From Amaricoccus macauensis (GTDB taxonomy: Bacteria; Pseudomonadota; Alphaproteobacteria; Rhodobacterales; Rhodobacteraceae), in contig NZ_JACHFM010000007.1 of the NCBI RefSeq assembly GCF_014201905.1, positions 1-64,000 on the forward strand: a stretch of DNA of 64,000 nucleotides, read 5' to 3'. Both the position numbers and the translations under genes were made by a program. This document shows positions 9,192 through 16,078 of this stretch, piece after piece. Below the pieces are notes generated by a model, which was not told the DNA's origin, made no database searches, and saw nothing but the letters and a program-made list of their open reading frames with translations. Position 1 is the first letter of the stretch, and the number at the start of each line of letters is the position of its first letter.

Positions 9192-10829
9192 ATGCGCTTT
9201 GACGCCGGCAATCCCGCCGACCGCGCCGCCTTCGGGCGCCCGTTCGACGTCTGCGTCATCGGCACCGGCCCGGCCGGCACCACGCTGGCGCGCCAGCTTG
9301 CCGCCCGCGGCCTCGACGTGGCGCTGATGGAGGCCGGCGGGCTCGAGTGGTCCGAGGAATCCCAGGACGTCACCAGGGGGACAAGCGTCGGCATCCTCTA
9401 TCCCGATCTCGACGTGGCGCGCCTGCGCTTTCTCGGCGGCAATTCGAACCACTGGAACGGCCTCTGCCGCGCCTTCGACGCCACGGACTTCGAGGCGCGC
9501 CCGGCGAACCCGGACGCCGCCTGGCCGATCGGGCGGGCCGATCTCGATCCCTACACCGACGCGGTGCATGACATCCTCGACCTCACGCCGATCGACGACG
9601 GCGACCCGAACCCGGGGACCGAGCCCGCGACCGGCTTCCGCCGCATCCACTACTTCCGCAGCGCCCCGACCCGCTTCGGCGAGAAGTACCTCGACGAGCT
9701 GACCGCGAGCGAGCGCATCTCGCTCTGCCTGAACGCGAACCTCGTCGACATCCGCCTCGACGACGCCCTCGGCACGGTGACGGGCGCGCTCTTCAAGGGC
9801 TACGCCAGGGACGATTCCGGCTTCACCGTGCAGGCGCGGGCCTATGCGCTCTGCTGCGGCGGCATCGAGAACCCGCGGCTGCTGCTGAACTTCCGGAGCC
9901 AGATCCCCGCCGGCATCGGCAACCAGAACGATCTGGTCGGGCGCTACTACAACGACCATCCCGGCACGCCGCCGCCGCTCGGCGAGGTGATCTTCACCGG
10001 CCAGCCGCTCGCCGACGCGCAGTTCTTCGAGCCGACCGAGGCGCTGATGGCCGAGCTCGGCAGCATGCCGATGAACGTCCGCATCAACTACGCCGCCGAC
10101 CGCAAGCCCCTGCCCTTCGGCAAGGAGCTCGCCCGCACGCTGCAATGCGCCGTGCCCTACGCCGACCGGCTGACCGACGCGGTGCTCGGCGACGCGCTGA
10201 CCTGCGGGCTCGGCGGTGGCGTCGAGGACTGGTGGCACAGCCGCGACGGCGTCCGCTGGCCCTGGGGCCGGGTGGCGTTCAACGCCCAGGCCGCGCTCAA
10301 CCGCGACAGCCGGGTGATGCTCTCCGACGAGGTGGACGCCTTCGGCATGAACCGGGTGAAGCTCGACTGGCGCGTCCAGCCGGTCGACAACGCCTCGATC
10401 CGCGAGACGATCCAGGCCTTCGCCGGCTGGCTGGCCGAGGAGGACATCGGCCGGATGAAGATCTACGACTGGGTGCTCACCGACACCCCGATCGAGGTCG
10501 CCTCCTCCGGGACCGAAAGCATGAGCTCCTGGCACCACATGTGCGGCACCCGCATGGCGACCGACCCGAAGATGGGCGTGGTCGACGCGGACTGCCGGGT
10601 GCACGGGGTCTCGAACCTCTACATCGGCGGCTCGAGCGTGTTCTCGTCCTCGGGCTTCGTGAACCCGACCTACACCATCGTGCAGCTGGCGCTGCGCCTC
10701 GGCGACCATCTGGGCGAAACGCTGCCCGCCGCCGCGACACCCGCCGCCACCACCACCACGCCGGCCATCACGCCGGCAGGCGCTCCCGATGCGCCCGCCG
10801 CCCCCGCCCCCGAAGGAAGCAAGCCATGA
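9192..10829 (+). CDS. GMC-family FAD oxidoreductase
   Basis: 545 aa. ATG at 9192 chosen because GGGGAG lies 7-12 bases upstream. The FAD-binding motif CVIGTGPAGTTLARQL is near residues 18-33, and the C-terminal GMC region has HHMCGTRM and VDADCRVHGVSNLYIGGSSV, with the Asn-Pro pair in NPTYTI. GMC enzymes oxidise alcohols or sugar hydroxyls; the substrate here is unknown, perhaps a sugar of the EPS pathway. A low-complexity Ala/Thr/Pro tail follows residue 515. The stop overlaps the next start in an ATGA, so the two genes are translationally coupled. A paralog with the same motifs lies at 21118-22662; only that one has a Tat-signal partner gene. Confidence 0.9.
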   Translation: MRFDAGNPADRAAFGRPFDVCVIGTGPAGTTLARQLAARGLDVALMEAGGLEWSEESQDVTRGTSVGILYPDLDVARLRFLGGNSNHWNGLCRAFDATDFEARPANPDAAWPIGRADLDPYTDAVHDILDLTPIDDGDPNPGTEPATGFRRIHYFRSAPTRFGEKYLDELTASERISLCLNANLVDIRLDDALGTVTGALFKGYARDDSGFTVQARAYALCCGGIENPRLLLNFRSQIPAGIGNQNDLVGRYYNDHPGTPPPLGEVIFTGQPLADAQFFEPTEALMAELGSMPMNVRINYAADRKPLPFGKELARTLQCAVPYADRLTDAVLGDALTCGLGGGVEDWWHSRDGVRWPWGRVAFNAQAALNRDSRVMLSDEVDAFGMNRVKLDWRVQPVDNASIRETIQAFAGWLAEEDIGRMKIYDWVLTDTPIEVASSGTESMSSWHHMCGTRMATDPKMGVVDADCRVHGVSNLYIGGSSVFSSSGFVNPTYTIVQLALRLGDHLGETLPAAATPAATTTTPAITPAGAPDAPAAPAPEGSKP

Positions 10830-12142
10830 TCCTCGTCGACAGCGCCCTCGCGAAGCTGAAGGAGAGCGGCAAGGGGCCGATCCGCGTCGGGATGATCGGC
10901 GCGGGCTTCATGGCCTCGGGCGTGCTCCTGCAGATCAACACCGTGCATCAGGGCGCCATGCGCGTCGTCGCCGTGGCGAACCGGACGCCGGCGAAGGCGG
11001 TCAGGGCCTATGCCGAGGCCGGGCAGGACGACGCCGTCCTCTGCGACTCCGCCGCCGCGCTCGCCCGCGCCATCGAGGCGGGCCACGCCGCGGTGACCGA
11101 GGATCCGATGCTCATAGCCACCAGCCCGCACGTCGACGTGCTGCTCGAGGTGACCGGTGCCGTCGAAGAGGCGGTGGGTCCGGTGCTCGCCGCGATCGAG
11201 CACGGCAAACACGTGGCGCTGATGAACCCCGAGCTCGACGGCACGCTCGGGCCGCTCCTGAAGGCGAAGGCCGACAAGGCCGGCGTCATCTTCACCGACG
11301 TCGACGGCGACCAGCCGGGCGTCGAGGGCAACCTCTGGCGCTTCGTGAAGGGTCTGGGCGTGCGCCCGGTGCTCTGCGGCAACATCAAGGGGTTGCAGGA
11401 TCCCTACCGCACGCCGACCACCCAGAAGGCCTTCGCCGAGCGCTGGGGCCAGAAGCCCGCCATGGTGACCTCCTTCGCCGACGGCACCAAGGTTTCCTTC
11501 GAGCAGGCGGTGGTCGCCAACATGACCGGCATGACCGTCGCGAAGCGCGGCTGCCACGGCTACACCGTCGAGGCCGGCACCCCGCTCATGGAGGCCGCGA
11601 AGCTCTGGGATCCGGCGGAGCTGCTGCAGGGCCCGGGCATCGTCGACTACGTGGTGGGGGCGGCGCCGGGGCCGGGCGTCTTCGTGCTCGGCACCATCGA
11701 GCACCCGCGCCAGCAGCATTACCTCAACCTCTACAAGCTCGGCGAAGGCCCGATCTACTGCTTCTACACCCCCTATCACCTCTGCCACTTCGAGGTGCCG
11801 ACGACGATCGCCCGCGCGGCGCTGTTCCATGACGCGACGATCGCCCCGGCGGGCGGCCCGTGCGTCGAGGTGGTGGCGATCGCCAAGCGCGACCTGAAGG
11901 CGGGCGAGGTGGTGGACGAGCTCGGCGGCTATCTGGTCTACGGCGAGTGCGAGGACGCGGGCGAGACCGCGAAATCGGGCCACCTGCCGATCGGCGTCGC
12001 CGTCGGCGCGACGCTGCTTCGCGACGTGAAGAAGGACGCGGTCCTGACCTATGCCGACGTGAAGCTCCCCGAGGGCCGGCTCGTCGACAAGCTCCGCGCC
12101 GAGCAGGCGGCAATGTTCGGGCTCGCCGCGGCGGCGGAATAG
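10826..12142 (+). CDS. SAF-domain NAD(P)-dependent oxidoreductase
   Basis: 438 aa; the ATG at 10826 overlaps the preceding stop as ATGA. An N-terminal Rossmann domain (GMIGAGFMASG about residues 22-32) of the Gfo/homoserine-dehydrogenase type is followed by a catalytic half. A C-terminal SAF-like part (about 335-420) has VAIAKRDLKAGEVVDELGG and TYADV. Proteins of this layout occur in nucleotide-sugar operons next to rfbF and SDR epimerases; the reaction is not established. Coupling to the GMC gene suggests they act on the same intermediate, one oxidising by FAD and one by NAD(P). A perfect hairpin 50 bases downstream ends the operon. Confidence 0.85.
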   Translation: MILVDSALAKLKESGKGPIRVGMIGAGFMASGVLLQINTVHQGAMRVVAVANRTPAKAVRAYAEAGQDDAVLCDSAAALARAIEAGHAAVTEDPMLIATSPHVDVLLEVTGAVEEAVGPVLAAIEHGKHVALMNPELDGTLGPLLKAKADKAGVIFTDVDGDQPGVEGNLWRFVKGLGVRPVLCGNIKGLQDPYRTPTTQKAFAERWGQKPAMVTSFADGTKVSFEQAVVANMTGMTVAKRGCHGYTVEAGTPLMEAAKLWDPAELLQGPGIVDYVVGAAPGPGVFVLGTIEHPRQQHYLNLYKLGEGPIYCFYTPYHLCHFEVPTTIARAALFHDATIAPAGGPCVEVVAIAKRDLKAGEVVDELGGYLVYGECEDAGETAKSGHLPIGVAVGATLLRDVKKDAVLTYADVKLPEGRLVDKLRAEQAAMFGLAAAAE

Positions 12143-12194
12143 GGCGACTCTCAGGGGGGGCCGCGCGCCGGCTCCCTTGCTCCATGACATGACA

Positions 12195-12221
12195 GGGGCC
12201 GCCGGGCTTTCCGGCGGCCCC
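12195..12221 (+). terminator. Rho-independent-like terminator of the rfbF operon
   Basis: An 11-bp perfect stem GGGGCCGCCGG (12195-12205) and CCGGCGGCCCC (12211-12221) with a 5-base loop GCTTT, followed by TTGTCTTGT. It lies between the SAF oxidoreductase and the RHH regulator. Confidence 0.75.
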
Positions 12222-12248
12222 TTGTCTTGTGCGAGTTTCCATCCATAT

Positions 12249-12266
12249 ACCATCCACACAGATGGT
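12249..12266. promoter_or_regulatory. Inverted repeat, possible operator of the RHH regulator
   Basis: ACCATC (12249-12254) and GATGGT (12261-12266) are separated by CACACA. The repeat lies 14 bases before the regulator start at 12280, overlapping where a promoter would be. An RHH protein binding its own promoter is common, so autoregulation is a reasonable guess. Confidence 0.45.
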
Positions 12267-12279
12267 GTGAGGAGTGAGC

Positions 12280-12693
12280 ATGGCCGACAATGTGGTGAAG
12301 CTGCGGGGTGGTGACAGCGAGAAGATCACCATCAACCTCGGCCATGTGGATCTCGGCCGCATCGACCTGCTGGTGCAGGAAGGGTTCTACTCCAACCGCA
12401 CCGACTTCATCCGCTCGGCGATCCGCAGCCAGCTCGGCCTGCACGCGCCCGAGATCGCCCGCTCGATCGAGCGCCACACGCTGGAGCTCGGCCTGCGCGA
12501 CTACAGCGCCGCCGATCTCGAGGCGGTGCGGCGCGCCGGCGAGACCCTGCACGTCAAGGTGGTGGGCCTTGCCCGCATCGCGGCGGACGTGACCCCCGAA
12601 CTCGCCCGCGCCACCATCGGCTCGCTCACCGTGCTCGGCGCGCTGCAGGCGAGCCCGGAGGTGAAGCGCGCGCTCGCCGACCGCATCAGCTGA
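12280..12693 (+). CDS. Ribbon-helix-helix (CopG-like) transcriptional regulator
   Basis: 137 aa from the ATG at 12280; GAGGAG ends 6 bases before it, favouring this over the GTG at 12274. The N-terminal 50 residues hold an RHH pattern: beta strand EKITINLG, helix VDLGRIDLLVQEG, turn FYSNRTDFIRSAIRSQL. The rest is helical and may sense or oligomerise. It likely represses or tunes the esterase gene that follows after 49 bases. An inverted repeat directly upstream may be its operator. Small regulator-esterase pairs of this type occur with polyhydroxybutyrate metabolism, but no other PHB gene is in the window. Confidence 0.8.
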   Translation: MADNVVKLRGGDSEKITINLGHVDLGRIDLLVQEGFYSNRTDFIRSAIRSQLGLHAPEIARSIERHTLELGLRDYSAADLEAVRRAGETLHVKVVGLARIAADVTPELARATIGSLTVLGALQASPEVKRALADRIS

Positions 12694-12742
12694 AGCCCCG
12701 CAAGACGTCCCTCCCCCAAGCCAGCCCTGAAAGGACGACATC

Positions 12743-14032
12743 ATGACCCCCGATTTCTCCCGGGCCCTCGCCCGGGCCATGGAGCGCGTGCGCGCGCAGG
12801 ATCCGCTGGAGGCCACCGCGATCATCCAGGCCGCCCTTGGTCAGGCTGCGTCCGGTCAGGCGTCCGGTCAGGCGGGCCAGCAGCCCCCCACGTCGGAGCC
12901 AGCCGCACCGGAACAGGTCCGGCATTCCCGCCGCGCCCCTGACGTGCAGGAGGCCGAGGTCGTCGAGGCCGCTCCGCAGAAGGAGACCCCCGGGGGCACG
13001 GCCGGGGACACGGCCGGGGACACGGCCGCAGGCACGCCGCGCGCCGGGGAACGGCGCTCGCTGCGCGAGGTGGTGGACCTGCTGCGCGGCGGCCGCGCCG
13101 CCCTCGATCTTCCCGCCTTCGACCTGCCCGGCCTTGATCTTGGAGGGGTCGACCTGCCGGGCCTCGACCTTCCCGGTGCCCGCCCGCCCGCGCCGCCGCT
13201 GCCCGAGGGGGCGCGGTTCGAGTGGCGCACCCATGCCTGCGCCGCAGGGACCCGGCGCTACCGGCTCTTCCTGCCGTCCTGCGCGGCGTCCGAGCTGCAG
13301 GGGCTGGTGCTGATGCTGCATGGCTGCACCCAGGACCCGGACGATTTCGCCGCCGGCACCGGCATGAACCGGCTGGCCGAGGACGCCCGCCTCGTCGTCG
13401 CCTACCCCGAGCAGCCGCGGGGCGCCAACACCTCGGGCTGCTGGAACTGGTTCGAGCCCGGCCACCAGTGCCGCGACGCGGGCGAGCCGGCGATCCTCGC
13501 AGATCTCGCCCGCGGCCTCGCCGCCGAATTCGCCCTGCCCCCGGGCCGGATCTTCGCCGCCGGGCTTTCCGCCGGCGGGGCGATGGCGGCGGTGCTGGCG
13601 GAGACCCACGGCGACGTCTTCGCCGCCGTGGGCATCCACTCGGGCCTGCCGCACGGCGCGGCACACGACGTCGCCTCGGCCTTCGCCGCCATGCGCGGCC
13701 TTGGGGGCGCCGCTGCCCCGGGCGGGCGCCGCCCGGGGCAGCGGGCCATCGTCTTCCACGGCACCGCCGACCATACGGTCAGCCCGGGCAACGCCCACGC
13801 CCTCGCCGCGCGCTACGGTATCGCGGGAGATATGCCGGGGAGCGCGCCCGAGACCGGCACCACCGCCGGCCGGAGCTGGCGCCGCAACCGCGACGCAGAT
13901 CAGTTCGAGCTCTGGCTCGTCGAGGGCGCCGGCCACGCCTGGTCGGGCGGGCACCCTTCAGGCTCCTTCACCGATCCGAAGGGGCCCGATGCCTCGGCCG
14001 AGATGCTGCGCTTCTTTCTCGCCGGGGCCTGA
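12743..14032 (+). CDS. PHB-depolymerase-family esterase
   Basis: 429 aa. The alpha/beta-hydrolase core starts near residue 150 with FEWRTHACAAGTRRYRLFLP. It has the oxyanion region LMLHGCTQDPDDFAAGTGMN, nucleophile elbow GLSAGG (catalytic Ser), Asp in HGTADHTV and His in GAGHAWSGG. This is the type-1 polyhydroxybutyrate depolymerase/LpqC-like arrangement, which hydrolyses short-chain polyesters or acyl esters. The N-terminal 145 residues are low-complexity, with short tandem DNA repeats and a DLPGLDLGGVDLPGL stretch. No clear signal peptide is seen, so location is uncertain. It could also de-acylate a polysaccharide. Confidence 0.85.
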   Translation: MTPDFSRALARAMERVRAQDPLEATAIIQAALGQAASGQASGQAGQQPPTSEPAAPEQVRHSRRAPDVQEAEVVEAAPQKETPGGTAGDTAGDTAAGTPRAGERRSLREVVDLLRGGRAALDLPAFDLPGLDLGGVDLPGLDLPGARPPAPPLPEGARFEWRTHACAAGTRRYRLFLPSCAASELQGLVLMLHGCTQDPDDFAAGTGMNRLAEDARLVVAYPEQPRGANTSGCWNWFEPGHQCRDAGEPAILADLARGLAAEFALPPGRIFAAGLSAGGAMAAVLAETHGDVFAAVGIHSGLPHGAAHDVASAFAAMRGLGGAAAPGGRRPGQRAIVFHGTADHTVSPGNAHALAARYGIAGDMPGSAPETGTTAGRSWRRNRDADQFELWLVEGAGHAWSGGHPSGSFTDPKGPDASAEMLRFFLAGA

Positions 14033-14080
14033 AGCCGGGGCCAAAGGAGGGGCAAACCAGCCCCTCCCCGGCCTTCGCCC

Positions 14081-14142
14081 GCATGTCTGCAGTCCGTGTT
14101 GGTCCATGCCGGTGCATCGACCAACACGGACTGCAGACATGC
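14081..14142. repeat. Dispersed long-hairpin element, copy A
   Basis: A 24-bp perfect inverted repeat: arms 14081-14104 and 14119-14142, with core TGTCTGCAGTCCGTGTTGG. The 14-base loop CATGCCGGTGCATC can itself pair (ATGC/GCAT). It lies between the convergent esterase and FAD-oxidoreductase genes, 5 bases from the stop of the latter. Related copies are at 34757, 54375 and 63580. Confidence 0.9.
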
Positions 14143-14147
14143 CCCGG

Positions 14148-15266
14148 CTACCCTTCGAGCAGCCCCACGCCCGCCTCGGCGATGGCGAGCGAGGAGGTGA
14201 GGCCCGGGCTCTCGATGCCGTAGAGGTTCAGGAGCCCCGGCAGCCCGTGGGTCTCCGGCCCCTCGATGGTGAAGTCCGTCGCCGCCCCGCCCGCGGGCGC
14301 GAGCTTCGGCCGGATCCCGGTATAGTCGGGCGAGAGCGCGCCATCCTGAAGCGTCGGCCAGTAGCGGCGGATCGCGGCATAGAACCCGTCGCCCCGCCGC
14401 GGGTCGAGACTGTAGTCGATGCCCTCGATCCACTCGGTGTCGGGGCCGAACTTGCCCTTGCCGCCCATGTCGATCGTCAGGTGCACCCCGAGCCCGTCGC
14501 GCTCGGGGATCGGATAGATCAGATGGTCGAAGGGCACCCGGCCCGAGACGCTGAAGTAGTTGCCCTTGCAGTAGAAGACTTCGCGGCGGAACGGCGGAAC
14601 AAGCCCGTCGATCGCAGCACCCGCCTCGCCGGCGAAGAGCCCGGCGGCGTTGACGAGGATCGAGGTCTCGAGCGTCACCCGCTCCGCCCGCCCGGCGGGG
14701 CCACTCTCGGCCTCCACCACGAAGCCGCCGGCGCCGGGCCGCGCGGCGATGAAGCGGGTCTCGAGCGCGATCGCGCCGCCCGCGTCCTCGATCTCGCCCT
14801 GAAGGCTCAGCATCAGCGCATGGCTGTCGATGATGCCGGTCGAGCCGGAGAGCAGTCCGGCACTCGCCCGGAGCGCGGGCTCCATGGCGGCGAGGTCCGC
14901 CCGGGAGAGCGGGCGCATCGCCTCGACGCCGTTGCCGTCCGCCGCCGCGGCGATGCCGGCGAGCGCGCCCTCCTGTTCGGGCTCGGTCGCGACGATGATC
15001 TTGCCGATCCGCCGGTGCGGCACGCCGCGGCTCGCGGCGTAGTCGTAGAGCATCCGCCGGCCGCGCACGCAGAGCGCCGCCTTCACCGAGCCCTTCGGAT
15101 AGTAGATCCCGGCGTGGATCACCTCGGAATTGCGCGCGCTCGTGTGGCTGCCGATCAGCCGCTCGCGCTCGAGGACGATGACCTCGCGGCCCGACTGCGC
15201 CAGCGCCCGCGCGACGGCGAGACCGATGACGCCCGCCCCCACCACGATCGCATCCGTCCGCTCCAT
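14148..15266 (-). CDS. FAD-dependent oxidoreductase, L-2-hydroxyglutarate-dehydrogenase-like
   Basis: 372 aa from the ATG at 15266; the long open frame upstream is not coding. FAD motif VVGAGVIGLAVARAL (about residues 8-22), then ERERLIGSHTSARNSEVIHAG, where the NSEVIHAGIYYP signature is characteristic of LhgO-like members of the DAO superfamily. The C-terminal LYGIESPGLTSSLAIAE is also typical. It would oxidise a 2-hydroxy acid using FAD. Its role in an EPS locus is unclear: it might recycle 2-hydroxyglutarate or act on a sugar acid. It is divergent from rfbC across 246 bases that hold a palindrome at 15373. Confidence 0.88.
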   Translation of the reverse strand: MERTDAIVVGAGVIGLAVARALAQSGREVIVLERERLIGSHTSARNSEVIHAGIYYPKGSVKAALCVRGRRMLYDYAASRGVPHRRIGKIIVATEPEQEGALAGIAAAADGNGVEAMRPLSRADLAAMEPALRASAGLLSGSTGIIDSHALMLSLQGEIEDAGGAIALETRFIAARPGAGGFVVEAESGPAGRAERVTLETSILVNAAGLFAGEAGAAIDGLVPPFRREVFYCKGNYFSVSGRVPFDHLIYPIPERDGLGVHLTIDMGGKGKFGPDTEWIEGIDYSLDPRRGDGFYAAIRRYWPTLQDGALSPDYTGIRPKLAPAGGAATDFTIEGPETHGLPGLLNLYGIESPGLTSSLAIAEAGVGLLEG

Positions 15267-15372
15267 GCACCGCCCCCGCCCGTTCCGTCCGCCCGTTCCG
15301 TCCAGGAGCCTCTCTGCCCCGCTTCGGGCGCGGGGTCCAGCCCACCGTAAACCGGTGGTATTATCCCGCGCG

Positions 15373-15385
15373 ATATCAATGATAT
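15373..15385. promoter_or_regulatory. Palindrome in the rfbC/FAD-oxidoreductase divergent region
   Basis: ATATCA-A-TGATAT, a perfect 13-base palindrome with a central A. It lies in the relatively AT-rich part of the divergent intergenic region, 107 bases upstream of the FAD gene and 127 upstream of rfbC. It could be an operator or promoter element. Confidence 0.35.
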
Positions 15386-15512
15386 GCTCCGGATCGTCCC
15401 TATCGGATTCGCCTCGGCGCATTCCCCCGCGACCTGTCCGGGGGGCTTCTATCCCGGCAGTTCCCGAGATAGTCTCCGCCGTTCCCGACTTGTCTGCTTG
15501 CCCGGAGTTTCC

Positions 15513-16052
15513 ATGCGTTTCCTGCCCACCACCCTCAAGGACGCGGTCCTGATCGAGCCCGAGCGCCGGGAGGATCCGCGCGGCTGGTTCGCCCGCACCT
15601 TCTGCGAGGACGAGTTCGCCGCGGCGGGGCTCAAGACCCGTTTCGTGCAGCAGAACGCCAGCCAGAACCCGAAGGCGGGCACGCTGCGCGGCATGCACTA
15701 CCAGAACGCCCCCCATGCCGAGGTGAAGGTGGTCCGCTGCACCCGTGGCGCGCTCTTCGATGCCATCGTCGACCTGCGCCCCGACTCGCCGACCCGGGGC
15801 AAGTGGGAGGGTTTCGAGCTCACCGCGGAGAACGGCCGGATGCTCTACGTGCCGGAGGGCTTCGGCCACGGCTACCTGACGCTTCAGGACGACACCGAGG
15901 CGGCCTATCTCGTCTCCTATCCCTACACCCCCGGCGCCGAGGGCGGCCTGCGCTACGACGACCCGGCCTTCGGCATCGCGTGGCCGCGCGACATCGCGGT
16001 CATCTCCGACAAGGACGCCGCCTGGCCGGCATTCGGCCAGCCGGCCGGCTGA
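15513..16052 (+). CDS. rfbC: dTDP-4-dehydrorhamnose 3,5-epimerase
   Basis: 179 aa, normal for RmlC/RfbC. GGAG lies about 6 bases before the ATG. Family motifs are clear: EDPRGWFARTF, RGMHYQNAPHAEVKVVRC with the catalytic His, DAIVDLRPDSPT, and VPEGFGHGYLTLQ. It converts dTDP-4-keto-6-deoxyglucose to the L-lyxo isomer for rhamnose, or a CDP/dTDP 4-keto sugar by context. rfbA, rfbB and rfbD are absent from the window, so they must lie elsewhere or this enzyme serves the rfbF pathway. A two-domain glycosyltransferase gene follows after 26 bases. Confidence 0.93.
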   Translation: MRFLPTTLKDAVLIEPERREDPRGWFARTFCEDEFAAAGLKTRFVQQNASQNPKAGTLRGMHYQNAPHAEVKVVRCTRGALFDAIVDLRPDSPTRGKWEGFELTAENGRMLYVPEGFGHGYLTLQDDTEAAYLVSYPYTPGAEGGLRYDDPAFGIAWPRDIAVISDKDAAWPAFGQPAG

Positions 16053-16078
16053 ACGTGCCCGAAGGGGGAAAGCAGGAC

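Noticed and set aside
12743-13200. Low-complexity repeats as a CRISPR-like array
   Set aside because: The units are short, in-frame and without unique spacers of constant length. No cas genes were found in the window.
14081-14142. Hairpin copy A as an insertion-sequence end
   Set aside because: No transposase or target-site duplication is visible at any copy, and the element is only about 60 bases. A mobile palindrome remains possible but an IS end is not supported.
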